Source: Deltaproteobacteria bacterium (GTDB lineage Bacteria; Desulfobacterota; Deferrimicrobia; Deferrimicrobiales; Deferrimicrobiaceae). From it: a DNA stretch of 64,000 nt. Positions 34,866-43,386 of the stretch are shown here, one piece after another. Below the pieces are notes generated by a model. That model saw nothing but the letters and a program-made list of their open reading frames with translations, was not told where the DNA came from and ran no database searches. Numbering within the stretch: the stretch's first letter is position 1; each line of letters opens with the position of its first letter. A program made the translations under genes and the position numbers. The stretch is from assembly GCA_021815305.1 (NCBI GenBank), contig JAKAHC010000001.1, positions 372,001 to 436,000 on the forward strand. The letters are read 5' to 3'.

Positions 34866-35180
34866 ATGTACGCCGTAGTCCGCACGGGGGGAAAGCAACT
34901 CCGCGTCGCCCCGGGCGATGTGATCAACGTGGAGAAACTGCCGGTAGAGGCCGGCGCGACCGTGGAACTCACCGACGTCCTGATGGTCTCCACGGACCGG
35001 GGGACCACCGTCGGCACCCCGACCGTGAGCGGCGCCGCCGTGCTCTGCAAGGCCGTGCGCAACGGAAAAGGGAAGAAGGTGGTCGTCTTCAGGTACAAAC
35101 GGCGCAAGGGCTTCTCCAAGAAGCAGGGACACCGGCAGCCGTTCACCACGCTCTCCGTCACCGAGATCCGGGTCGACTGA
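34866..35180 (+). CDS. rplU: 50S ribosomal protein L21
   Basis: 104-residue large-subunit protein that binds 23S rRNA. Start [18 protein letters not shown] and the basic [20 protein letters not shown] near the end are standard. ATG 34866 has GGAGG 8 bases upstream; the in-frame upstream extension would include the promoter. Followed by rpmA and obgE, the widely conserved order. Confidence 0.98.
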   Translation: MYAVVRTGGKQLRVAPGDVINVEKLPVEAGATVELTDVLMVSTDRGTTVGTPTVSGAAVLCKAVRNGKGKKVVVFRYKRRKGFSKKQGHRQPFTTLSVTEIRVD

Positions 35181-35203
35181 CCCGGGGAGAAGGGGAAGGG
35201 ACC

Positions 35204-35461
35204 ATGGCGCACAAGAAAGGCGTAGGCAGTTCACGGAACGGCCGGGACAGCCAGAGCAAGCGGCTCGGCGTGAAACGGTTCGGCGGCGAGACCGTCTCCG
35301 CGGGTTCCATCATCATCCGGCAGCGGGGCACCGCAGTCCACCCGGGAGACAATGTGGGAATGGGGAAGGATCACACCCTCTTCGCGCTGATCGACGGCGT
35401 GGTACGGTTCGACCGCATGGGGAAAGACCGCAAGAGGGTATCCGTCCTCTCCGCTTCATAG
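35204..35461 (+). CDS. rpmA: 50S ribosomal protein L27
   Basis: 85 residues, full length. Starts [20 protein letters not shown], so the N-terminal tail reaching the peptidyl-transferase centre is present without the processed leader of Firmicutes. Good ribosome site AAGGGGAAGG. Confidence 0.98.
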   Translation: MAHKKGVGSSRNGRDSQSKRLGVKRFGGETVSAGSIIIRQRGTAVHPGDNVGMGKDHTLFALIDGVVRFDRMGKDRKRVSVLSAS

Positions 35462-35475
35462 CGTCCCCCCCGTTC

Positions 35476-36483
35476 ATGGCCTTCATCGATGAAGCCACGA
35501 TCACCGTCCGATCCGGGGACGGCGGCCGGGGGTGCGTGAGCTTCCGGCGGGAGAAGTTCGTCCCGCGCGGGGGTCCCGACGGCGGGACGGGCGGCAACGG
35601 CGGAACCGTATACCTCGATGTGAGCTCCCACCTCTCCACACTGCTCGACTTCAGGTACCGGAACCTCTTCAAGGCAAAACGCGGGGAACACGGCATGGGG
35701 AAGAACATGCACGGGAAAAACGCCCCCGACCTGCGGATCGCGGTCCCGCCGGGCACCATCGTCCACGACGACGAAACCGGGGAGGTCCTCGCGGACCTGA
35801 CGCTCCCGGGAGAGACGTTCCTGGCCGCCGCCGGCGGGCGGGGGGGACGAGGGAACTCCTCGTTCGCCACCCCGGTGCACCAGGCGCCCGACCGCGCGGA
35901 CGCCGGAGAGCCGGGACGGGAGCGCAGGCTCCGGCTCGAGCTCAAGCTGATCGCCCAGATCGGCCTGGTGGGACTGCCCAACGCCGGGAAGTCCACCCTC
36001 CTTTCGAGGATCTCCCGAGCGCGGCCCAGAATCGCGGACTACCCCTTCACCACCCTCTCGCCCGTTTTGGGGGTGGTCTCCCACCGGGACGAGGAGTTCG
36101 TCGTGGCGGACCTGCCCGGTCTGATCGAGGGCGCCCACCACGGGGCGGGGCTGGGCCACCGGTTCCTGAAGCACGCCGAGCGGACGGAGGGGCTGATCCA
36201 CTTGATCGACGCGGGACAGGAGCCTTCCCGGATCGTGGAGGCGTACCGCACGATCCGGGAAGAGATGGGAAAGTTCCGCCAGGAGCTGCGCAAGCGGCCC
36301 ACCCTCCTGGCGTTCAACAAGACGGACCTCCCGGGAGCGCGGGAGAACGCGGAGAGCGCCCTTGCGGACATCGGCCATCCCGCGGAGGAAGTCCACTACA
36401 TATCCGCCGCCACGGGGGAAGGGATCCCTTCCCTGCTCGACGGACTCCTGGCCTTGCGGAGGAGGCATCCCTTTGTCGCCTGA
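35476..36483 (+). CDS. obgE: Obg-family GTPase (50S assembly)
   Basis: 335 residues. The Gly-rich Obg fold spans residues 1-158 (SGDGGRGCVSFRREKFVPRG), then the G domain: G1 GLPNAGKS (166-173), DLPGLIEGAHHGAGLG, and NKTDLP. It binds 50S precursors and links ribosome assembly to ppGpp. The protein ends soon after the G domain, without the extra C-terminal domain of longer Obg proteins. Overlaps the proB start by 11 bases. Confidence 0.97.
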   Translation: MAFIDEATITVRSGDGGRGCVSFRREKFVPRGGPDGGTGGNGGTVYLDVSSHLSTLLDFRYRNLFKAKRGEHGMGKNMHGKNAPDLRIAVPPGTIVHDDETGEVLADLTLPGETFLAAAGGRGGRGNSSFATPVHQAPDRADAGEPGRERRLRLELKLIAQIGLVGLPNAGKSTLLSRISRARPRIADYPFTTLSPVLGVVSHRDEEFVVADLPGLIEGAHHGAGLGHRFLKHAERTEGLIHLIDAGQEPSRIVEAYRTIREEMGKFRQELRKRPTLLAFNKTDLPGARENAESALADIGHPAEEVHYISAATGEGIPSLLDGLLALRRRHPFVA

Positions 36484-37696
36484 CGGAAACATCGCGAATC
36501 GCCGCAGGGAGACGATTGCCTCCCTGCGGGTGCGGCGCGTGGTGGTCAAGCTGGGGAGCGGCACGGTCACCGACCCGGAGGCCGGCCTGCGGCTGCCCAC
36601 GATCCGCTCCCTCGCCGGGCAGATCTCCTCCGCCCTCTCGGGAAAGGGGACCTCCTTCGTCGTCGTCACGTCGGGCGCGATCGCGGCGGGGAGGAAGAAA
36701 CTGGGCATGCCGGAGCGCCCCCGGACGGTGGCCCTGAAGCAGGCGGCGGCGGCCGTCGGGCAGACCACCCTCATGCGCGCCTACGAGCGGGCCTTCGAGA
36801 AGCGGGGGCGGCACGTCGCGCAGCTCTTGCTCACCCACGAGGATTTCGAGAACCGGGAGCGGTACGTCAACGCGCGGAACACCCTGGAGACCCTCCTGTC
36901 GAGGGGAATCGTCCCGATCGTCAACGAGAACGACACGGTCGCGACGGAGGAGATCCGCCTGGACGGAGATGGAGGGGGCGCCAACGACCACCTGGCGACG
37001 CTGGTCACCCAGATGGTCGGCGCCGACCTGCTGCTCCTGTTGACGGACAGCGACGGGCTCCATACCAGGGATCCTCACCGGCACGCGGACGCGCGGCGGA
37101 TCTCCATCGTGGAAAACGTGGACGACGAATCGATCCGGAAGGCCGTCGGCCGCAGGATTTCGACGGCGGGAACGGGAGGGATGGCGTCCAAGATCCTTGC
37201 CGCGCGGGTTCTTTCCGCTTCCGGGGTCCCCGTGGTGATCGCCTCGGGCCTCTCCCGGCGGTCGGTCCTCGACACGCTCGAGGGGAAGGACACCGGGACG
37301 CTGTTTCTGCCGCCCGGGGACGTCCGCCTGTCGAGCCGGAAAGCCTGGATCGCCTATGCGCGGCATTCCCACGGCACCATCCTGGTGGACGACGGGGCGC
37401 GGAAGGTGCTTCTCGACGGGGGAAAGAGCCTCCTCCCCGCCGGGATCGTCGGCACCCACGGGGAGTTCCGGCCGGGGGACGCGGTGTCGATCGCGGACCG
37501 CCAGGGGCGCGTCTTCGCCCGGGGGATCGCGCGCTGGGGGAGCTTGCAGGTGGAGACGGGGAAAGGGAAACGCAGCCAGGAGGTCCGCGCCCTCCTGGGC
37601 CCCGGGCTCCCCGCCGATGTGGTCCACCGCGACGACCTCACGATCCTGCCGCCGGCGAAACCCACCGAACCGGGGAAAGGAGCCGCACCGAGGTGA
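36473..37696 (+). CDS. proB: Glutamate 5-kinase with PUA domain
   Basis: First enzyme of proline synthesis, phosphorylating glutamate. 407 residues if read from TTG 36473, which is preceded by GGAGGAGG inside the end of obgE; no ATG lies near the conserved [12 protein letters not shown]. The kinase domain shows [24 protein letters not shown] and [12 protein letters not shown]. The C-terminal PUA domain (from about residue 300: [10 protein letters not shown]) is the long bacterial form, often the site of proline feedback. Followed by proA with a GTGA overlap. Confidence 0.95.
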   Translation: MSPDGNIANRRRETIASLRVRRVVVKLGSGTVTDPEAGLRLPTIRSLAGQISSALSGKGTSFVVVTSGAIAAGRKKLGMPERPRTVALKQAAAAVGQTTLMRAYERAFEKRGRHVAQLLLTHEDFENRERYVNARNTLETLLSRGIVPIVNENDTVATEEIRLDGDGGGANDHLATLVTQMVGADLLLLLTDSDGLHTRDPHRHADARRISIVENVDDESIRKAVGRRISTAGTGGMASKILAARVLSASGVPVVIASGLSRRSVLDTLEGKDTGTLFLPPGDVRLSSRKAWIAYARHSHGTILVDDGARKVLLDGGKSLLPAGIVGTHGEFRPGDAVSIADRQGRVFARGIARWGSLQVETGKGKRSQEVRALLGPGLPADVVHRDDLTILPPAKPTEPGKGAAPR

Positions 37697-38961
37697 ACCC
37701 GACCGAGACGACCGAAGCGTTGGTTGCCCGCATCTGCCGCGCCGCGAAGGCGGCGGCGGCGCCCATGGCTTGCGCCGGCACCGCGGCCAAGAACGACGCC
37801 CTCCGGGCGATGGCGCAGGGGCTGCGCGCCCGCTCCGGAGAGCTGAAAACCGGGAACGCCGCCGACGTGGAGGCCGGAAGATCCCGCGGCCTGGCCGCCG
37901 CCGTGCTGGACCGGCTGCTCCTCACGGACGAGCGGATCTCCCAGATGGCCGACGGCATCGAGGAGGTGGTCGCCCTCCCCGACCCCGTGGGGGGGATCGA
38001 GCGGATGGAGCGGCGCCCCAACGGGCTGCTCGTCGGAAGGATGCGCATCCCCCTCGGGGTGATCGGGATCATCTACGAGTCGCGCCCCAACGTCACGGCG
38101 GACGCGGCCGCCCTCTGCGTCAAGTCCGGAAACGCCGTGGTCCTGCGGGGAGGGTCCGAGGCCATCGCTTCGAACACGGCGATCGCCCGGATCCTCCGCG
38201 AGGCGCTGTCCACCGCCGGGTTGCCGGCGGACGCCGTCTCCTTCATCCCGCGGACCGACCGGAGCGCCATCGACGCGATGCTCACGCAGGAAGAGAACAT
38301 CGACCTCGTCATCCCGCGCGGGGGCGAAGGGCTCATCCGGAGCGTCGCCGGGAAGTCCCGCATTCCCGTGATCAAACATTACAAGGGGGTCTGCCACGCG
38401 TACGTGGACGAGGGGGCCGACATCGCGCAGTCCGTCGCGATCTGCGTGAACGCGAAAGCGCAGCGCCCCGGCGTGTGCAACGCGATGGAGACGCTCCTCG
38501 TGCACGAGGCGATCGCGCCTTCCTTCCTTCCGCCCGCCGCGGAGGCGCTCTTCCGCGCGGGGGTCGAGATCCGCGGCTGCCCCGAAACGGTGCGGCTGGT
38601 CCCGAAGGCGCTCCCGGCGAAGGATTCGGACTGGGGGACGGAATTCCTCGATCTCATCCTCGCCGTCCGGGTCGTGCCGTCGATGGACGCCGCGATCGGG
38701 CACATCCGCACGTACGGATCCCTCCACACGGAGGCGATCCTCACCCGCGACCACGGCAGGGCGATGCGGTTCCTGAGGGAAGTGGACTCTTCCCTCGTGC
38801 TGGTGAACGCCTCCACGAGGTTCAACGACGGGTACCAGCTCGGGCTCGGCGCCGAGATCGGGATCAGCACCACCAAGATCCACGCATTCGGCCCCATGGG
38901 CCTTTCCGAACTCACGACGACGAAGTTCGTAGCCTTCGGGGACGGCCAGGTGCGGCGGTAA
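37693..38961 (+). CDS. proA: Glutamate-5-semialdehyde dehydrogenase
   Basis: Second enzyme of proline synthesis, reducing glutamyl phosphate with NADPH. 422 residues with the ALDH-like core: [32 protein letters not shown] and the catalytic Cys in [20 protein letters not shown] start overlaps the proB stop; its TAA shares one base with the nadD ATG. ProB-ProA coupling fits channelling of the unstable phosphate. Confidence 0.97.
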   Translation: MNPTETTEALVARICRAAKAAAAPMACAGTAAKNDALRAMAQGLRARSGELKTGNAADVEAGRSRGLAAAVLDRLLLTDERISQMADGIEEVVALPDPVGGIERMERRPNGLLVGRMRIPLGVIGIIYESRPNVTADAAALCVKSGNAVVLRGGSEAIASNTAIARILREALSTAGLPADAVSFIPRTDRSAIDAMLTQEENIDLVIPRGGEGLIRSVAGKSRIPVIKHYKGVCHAYVDEGADIAQSVAICVNAKAQRPGVCNAMETLLVHEAIAPSFLPPAAEALFRAGVEIRGCPETVRLVPKALPAKDSDWGTEFLDLILAVRVVPSMDAAIGHIRTYGSLHTEAILTRDHGRAMRFLREVDSSLVLVNASTRFNDGYQLGLGAEIGISTTKIHAFGPMGLSELTTTKFVAFGDGQVRR

Positions 38962-39635
38962 TGCCGGCGGCCGCCCCCCGGATCGCCCTCTTCGGCGGCA
39001 CGTTCGACCCCTTCCACAACGGGCACCTGCGCATGGCGATCGAGGTGCGCGAGGCCCTCGGGCTTCCGGGCGTTTCCCTCCTTCCCTCGGCCCAGCCTCC
39101 GCACAAGCCCCTGCAGCCCGTAACCCCCGCGGACCACCGGCTCGCGATGACCCGGGCGGCCGCCGCGGGGATCGAGGGTCTCTCGGTGCTCGACATGGAG
39201 CTCCGTCGGGAAGGTCCCTCCTATTCCCTCCTCTCCGTCCTCGAGGTGAAGGCCGCAAACCCCGGCGCGGAAGTGGTGTTCCTGCTCGGGGCCGACGCCT
39301 TCCCGGAGATCGGCACGTGGCACCGGTCCGGGGAACTGCTCACGGCGTGCGACTTCCTGCTCCTCCCGCGCCCGGGAACCCCGCCGGAAAATGCCTTTCC
39401 GCCGGGGGTCCGTATTGAAATGGAAGAGAACCGTTGTTATAGTTGTCCGGGACGTGCCTACCGTCTTCCCGGAGGAAGCCGGTTGCTGTGCCCCGATCTT
39501 CCGGTCCTGGACATCTCGTCGCGCTCCATCCGGGAAAAGGTTCGGAAGGGAAGGTCCATCCGCGGGCTGGTACCGCCGGAGGTCGAGCGGTATATCGCTT
39601 CCCACGGACTGTACCGAGGGGAAGAAAGAGGGTAA
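38961..39635 (+). CDS. nadD: Nicotinate-nucleotide adenylyltransferase
   Basis: Makes deamido-NAD from nicotinic acid mononucleotide and ATP. 224 residues with GGTFDPFHNGHL (nucleotidyltransferase HxGH), LLPSAQPPHK and the C-terminal ISSRSIREKVRKG (ISSTxxR). It shares the TAATG overlap with proA and is followed by rsfS, as in many bacteria. With pncC in this window it covers part of NAD recycling. Confidence 0.96.
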   Translation: MPAAAPRIALFGGTFDPFHNGHLRMAIEVREALGLPGVSLLPSAQPPHKPLQPVTPADHRLAMTRAAAAGIEGLSVLDMELRREGPSYSLLSVLEVKAANPGAEVVFLLGADAFPEIGTWHRSGELLTACDFLLLPRPGTPPENAFPPGVRIEMEENRCYSCPGRAYRLPGGSRLLCPDLPVLDISSRSIREKVRKGRSIRGLVPPEVERYIASHGLYRGEERG

Positions 39636-39659
39636 CCGGCCATCACCACGAGGAATACA

Positions 39660-39992
39660 CTGCTTTTCTGCGCCCGGTTGGTCCAGGAGAAAAAGGGCCA
39701 GGATGTCCGGGCCCTCGATGTCCGGGAGCACGCGGGATTCACCGACTACTTCCTTCTGTGCTCCGGAAGCTCGGACCGCCAGGTCATCGCGCTGGCGCAG
39801 CATGTCGAGGAGACGTTGAAGAAGGAGAAGGGAGTCCGCCCCATGGGGACCGAGGGGCTGCGGGAAGGACGCTGGGCGCTCCTCGACTACGGGGACTTCG
39901 TGGTCCACGTGTTCCTCGCCAGCATCCGCGAGTTCTACAATTTCGACCGGCTATGGGGAGCGGCGCCCGAGGTGCCCCTCCCCGGGGAATAA
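39660..39992 (+). CDS. rsfS: Ribosomal silencing factor RsfS
   Basis: Binds L14 and stops 50S/30S joining in starvation. Core motifs KKGQDVRALDVRE, FTDYFLLCSGSSDRQV, DYGDFVVHVF and YNFDRLWG are complete. No ATG or GTG starts the frame, which opens at 39636. TTG 39678 leaves only about five residues before the conserved KGQD and has no ribosome site. CTG 39660 gives a longer N-terminal helix and has GAGGA 5 bases upstream, so I use it, giving 110 residues. The exact start needs protein data. Confidence 0.88.
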   Translation: MLFCARLVQEKKGQDVRALDVREHAGFTDYFLLCSGSSDRQVIALAQHVEETLKKEKGVRPMGTEGLREGRWALLDYGDFVVHVFLASIREFYNFDRLWGAAPEVPLPGE

Positions 39993-40016
39993 CCTCCTCC
40001 GGAGGATAGCGAGCGC

Positions 40017-41345
40017 ATGGCCGTCCGCCTGCTTTTCCTGCTCTTTGTCGCCGTCCTGGTGGCGTTCTCCTACATTTCCCTCCTGAACGGGCAGCACGTC
40101 CCGTTCTTTTACTCCGCGGCCCGCCAGGTGGAGGTCACGGTCAGCGAGCTGGCCATCCTCTCTTTCTCCCTCGGGGCGGCGATGGTCATCCTCGGCACGA
40201 TGGTCAAGGACGTGACCGCCGCGTCGAAGAACTGGAGGGAGCGACGGGAGAAGCAACGCCGGGACGCGGCCAAGGCGCGGGCGGTCAAGGCGGGCGAACT
40301 GGTCCAGCGCGGGATGCTGTCCGAGGCGATCAAGGAACTCACGCGCGGCCTGACCGTCAACCCCGACGACCGGGAGGCGCTGGAGCTCCTCGCCTCCACC
40401 CACGCGGAAGCTTCGAATCACCTCGAGGCCGTGAAGGCCCTGACCCGGGTGAAGCAGATCGACCCCTCGGACCTGTCGGTATACTTCCGCCTTGCGCAGC
40501 TGTACCGGAAGATGAACGACCCCGATGCCGCCCTGTCCGTGCTCAAGGCCGTCGAGGCGTCGGAGGGGGAGAATCCGCGCGCCTGGGAGGGGATCCGGGA
40601 CATCCATCTCGCCCGGGGAGAGATGATCCAGGCCTACAACGAGCAGAAAAAGATCATGAAGCTCCGCGGGAAGGATGCCTCCGCGGCGGACCAGGCGCTG
40701 TTCCTCGCCCTCCGGTACGAGAAGGCGCTCGTCCGCCTCGCCCAGGGAAAGACGGACGACGCGGAACGACGCCTCCGGGACCTCGTCAAGGACGAGCCTT
40801 CGTTCTGCGCGTCCTACATCGCCCTGTCCGATCACCTGAGGTCGCGGAACCTCGACGAGGCCACGGAAACGCTTCTGCAGGGGTACCGGGCGACCCGCAA
40901 CCCGGTGTTCTTCATCAAGCTTGAGGACCTGTGCATCGAGACGGAACGCCCCCAGGCGATGATCCGGATCTACTCCCGCCTGCAGCAGGAATTTCCCTCC
41001 GACTACGACGTCAACCTCTTCCTGGGGAAGTTTTTCCTGCGCCTGGAGATGATCGACGAGGCGCTGGAACAGTTGTTGAAGGCGGAGACGCTGGACCCCG
41101 AGCGGGAGTCCGTGAACATCCTGCTCGCGGAAGCGTTCCGCCGAAGGGGACGGTATGAGACGGCAAGCCAGCACTACCAGCGCGCCTTCGGCTACAAGCG
41201 GAGGTACCTCATCCCGTTCCGTTGCGCCGCCTGCGGCTCCTCCACCATCAAATGGACCGCACGCTGCCCTTCCTGCGGGGCATGGGACAGCTACGCCATC
41301 GACCACGGAAACCGGGAATACGCTCTCTCGGCGACCCCTCGCTGA
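40017..41345 (+). CDS. lapB: LapA-LapB fusion: membrane-anchored TPR/zinc-ribbon protein
   Basis: 442 residues. The N-terminal 70 or so carry two hydrophobic segments and resemble LapA/DUF1049 (FSYISLLNGQHVPFFY, then LAILSFSLGAAMVILG). TPR repeats fill about 85-395. The C-terminus is a rubredoxin-like zinc ribbon (Cys403, Cys406, Cys417, Cys420), the hallmark of LapB/YciM. In E. coli LapA and LapB are neighbouring separate genes; LapB steers FtsH to degrade LpxC and so limits lipopolysaccharide synthesis. Here both are one polypeptide. Good ribosome site (GGAGGA). Precedes comF. Confidence 0.85.
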   Translation: MAVRLLFLLFVAVLVAFSYISLLNGQHVPFFYSAARQVEVTVSELAILSFSLGAAMVILGTMVKDVTAASKNWRERREKQRRDAAKARAVKAGELVQRGMLSEAIKELTRGLTVNPDDREALELLASTHAEASNHLEAVKALTRVKQIDPSDLSVYFRLAQLYRKMNDPDAALSVLKAVEASEGENPRAWEGIRDIHLARGEMIQAYNEQKKIMKLRGKDASAADQALFLALRYEKALVRLAQGKTDDAERRLRDLVKDEPSFCASYIALSDHLRSRNLDEATETLLQGYRATRNPVFFIKLEDLCIETERPQAMIRIYSRLQQEFPSDYDVNLFLGKFFLRLEMIDEALEQLLKAETLDPERESVNILLAEAFRRRGRYETASQHYQRAFGYKRRYLIPFRCAACGSSTIKWTARCPSCGAWDSYAIDHGNREYALSATPR

Positions 41346-41346
41346 C

Positions 41347-42075
41347 CTGATCCTCCCCCGGGTCCGCCCCGTTCTTTACGAGATCGCATGCCTGCAGGAG
41401 CTCCTTCCGGCCGCAACACCGGACCTTTCGCGGTGCCCGGTCTCGCGGTGGCCCGCCTACGAAGGCCCCTTGTGCCCCCGGTGCGGAGCCTTCCTCGGCC
41501 AGGCACAGGCCCGGCCGGAACCTTCCGCACCCTGCCTTTCCTGCGAACGGCATCCGCCCGCGTACGCCGCCGCCCGCTCCCTTTTTCCATACGCGGGGAA
41601 TGCGAGGGCCGCCATCGTCGCCGCGAAATACGCCGGATGCCCCTTCCCGGCGCGGGCCGTGGCGGATCGGCTGCGGGAGGGCATCTGCGGCCCTTGGAGG
41701 GACCTTCTTCCGGACGGTGCGAGGACGACGGTCGTACCGGTTCCCGTCCACCCGTGGAAATATTTCCGCAGAGGGTTCAACCTCCCCTCCCTGATCGGGC
41801 TCCACCTCTCCCGCGGCCTGGGGGCCCCCTTCGAACCGCTTACGCTGCTGCGCAACCGGGAGCGGTCGCCGCAGGCGGGACTCCCCCTGGCGGAACGCCT
41901 CCGCAACGTGGAGAGGGCTTTCCGCGTTCCGGAGGGACGGCCTCTCGCGGGGCATGTCCTGCTGGTCGACGACGTGTACACCTCGGGCGCAACGGCGGAA
42001 TCGTGCGCGCGCGCCTTGAAAAGCGGCGGCGCGGACCCTATAGTGGTCGTGACGGTCGCGCGCACCGTCGCCTGA
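41347..42075 (+). CDS. comF: ComF-family phosphoribosyltransferase-like protein
   Basis: 242 residues from CTG 41347. The C-terminal PRTase fold has the PRPP loop LLVDDVYTSGATAESCA, preceded by VPVPVHPWKYFRRGFNLPSLIG, the ComF signature. The zinc part keeps LCPRC and CLSC, but the first Cys pair usual in ComF (PPRCxxC) is missing. ComF helps pull in DNA during transformation in some species; its partner ComM is also here. The start is unsure: no ATG, GTG or TTG exists in frame between 41155 and the conserved region, and no ribosome site is visible. Reinitiation after the lapB stop two bases earlier is possible. Confidence 0.8.
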   Translation: MILPRVRPVLYEIACLQELLPAATPDLSRCPVSRWPAYEGPLCPRCGAFLGQAQARPEPSAPCLSCERHPPAYAAARSLFPYAGNARAAIVAAKYAGCPFPARAVADRLREGICGPWRDLLPDGARTTVVPVPVHPWKYFRRGFNLPSLIGLHLSRGLGAPFEPLTLLRNRERSPQAGLPLAERLRNVERAFRVPEGRPLAGHVLLVDDVYTSGATAESCARALKSGGADPIVVVTVARTVA

Positions 42076-42101
42076 TCCCGAATCGCAGCATGGAGCTCCC
42101 G

Positions 42102-42908
42102 ATGCCCACCTCCCCGTTTCTCGCCGCCGCGCTGCAGTTCCGGGTCGATTTGGCCGACATCCCCGCCAACCGGGCCCGGGCCGTCCGCCTCATCGGGAAA
42201 GCCGCCGCGATGGGAGCGCGCCTCCTGGTTCTGCCGGAGATGTGGAGCACGGGGTTCGCGGAAGAGAAGCTCCTTCCCCTCGCACGGACCACCCCGGAAA
42301 TCCTGCAGGAACTGCGGGGGCTGGCGGGACGACTGCGCGTCGTGATCGCCGGATCGCTCCCCGAAAGGGTCGGCCGCTCCGTCTGCAACACCCTCTACGT
42401 CATCGACGCCACGGGAGTCGTCAACGGGGAGTACCGCAAGGCCCACCTGTTCACCCCTTCCGGGGAGGATCGATGGTTCCGCCGCGGGACCTCGACCCGC
42501 GTGGTCCCCACGGTCGCCGGCCCGGTGGGCCCCCTCATCTGCTACGATCTGCGGTTCCCGGAACTTTCCCGGAAATATTTCCTCGAGGGAGCGCACACCC
42601 TGTGCGTCTCTTCCCAATGGCCCTCGGTACGGCAGGCCCACTGGGAGATCCTCACCGCCGCCCGGGCGGTGGAGAACCAGTCGTACCTCGTCGCCGCCAA
42701 CGCCGTGGGGCCGTCGGGCCCCTTCCGCTACTCCGGAGGTTCGGTCGTCGTGTCGCCCTCCGGGGAACGACTGGCCGCGGCGGACGCGGAAGAGGGGATG
42801 GCGCTCGCCACGATCGACCCGGCCGTCGTCCTGGAAACCCGAAGGAGGATCCCGTGCTTCGAAGACCGGAACGAGCGGGCGTACCGGAAGACCCGGCGGG
42901 ACGCGTGA
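42102..42908 (+). CDS. Carbon-nitrogen hydrolase (nitrilase family, omega-amidase-like)
   Basis: 268 residues with the Glu-Lys-Cys triad: Glu46 in LPEMWSTGF, Lys113 in YRKAHLF, Cys147 in ICYDLRFPEL. The size and TSTRVVP / NAVGPSGPF features resemble YafV / Nit2 omega-amidases, which hydrolyse 2-oxoglutaramate-type amides (metabolite repair). ATG 42102 is chosen because GGAG lies 6 bases upstream; ATG 42090 is also possible. The stop overlaps rfaE2 (GTGA). Confidence 0.87.
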   Translation: MPTSPFLAAALQFRVDLADIPANRARAVRLIGKAAAMGARLLVLPEMWSTGFAEEKLLPLARTTPEILQELRGLAGRLRVVIAGSLPERVGRSVCNTLYVIDATGVVNGEYRKAHLFTPSGEDRWFRRGTSTRVVPTVAGPVGPLICYDLRFPELSRKYFLEGAHTLCVSSQWPSVRQAHWEILTAARAVENQSYLVAANAVGPSGPFRYSGGSVVVSPSGERLAAADAEEGMALATIDPAVVLETRRRIPCFEDRNERAYRKTRRDA

Positions 42909-43372
42909 TCCCCCGCCGGAGCGTGGGCGCTCTCTGCGCCCGCCTGCGCCGGCAGGGAAAGCGGATCGTCTTCACCAACGGCTGCTTCGACATCCTGCAT
43001 GCCGGGCATGCGAAGTACCTTCGCGCCGCAGCCGCCCTGGGCGACGTCCTCGTGCTCGGACTGAACGGCGACGCCTCGGTGCGGCGCCTCAAGGGCGAGG
43101 GGCGTCCCCTGCAGAAGGCCGCCGATCGGGCGTACCTGCTCGCCTCTCTTTCCTGCGTCTCCTACGTTGCGGTCTTTTCCGAGGACACGCCGGCCCGTCT
43201 CATACGGGAAGTGCTCCCGCACGTCCTGGTCAAGGGAGGCGACTGGAAGGGAAAGGAGATCGTGGGGGCCGACGTGGTGCGCGCGCACGGGGGGACCGTG
43301 ACGACCATCCGGTTCCTGCCGGGGCGCTCGACGACGTCGATTCTTGCGCGCGCGCAGGGCTCCGCCCGGTAG
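42905..43372 (+). CDS. rfaE2: D-glycero-beta-D-manno-heptose 1-phosphate adenylyltransferase
   Basis: 155-residue nucleotidyltransferase that makes ADP-heptose for the lipopolysaccharide core. FTNGCFDILHAGHAKYL holds the HxGH site; LGLNGDASVRRLKG and VKGGDWKGKEIVGADVV are typical. Only the C-terminal half of E. coli HldE is encoded, so the kinase half must be a separate gene outside the window. GTG start. Its presence confirms a heptose-containing lipopolysaccharide. Confidence 0.93.
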   Translation: MIPRRSVGALCARLRRQGKRIVFTNGCFDILHAGHAKYLRAAAALGDVLVLGLNGDASVRRLKGEGRPLQKAADRAYLLASLSCVSYVAVFSEDTPARLIREVLPHVLVKGGDWKGKEIVGADVVRAHGGTVTTIRFLPGRSTTSILARAQGSAR

Positions 43373-43386
43373 CCGGCCTTTCCGCT

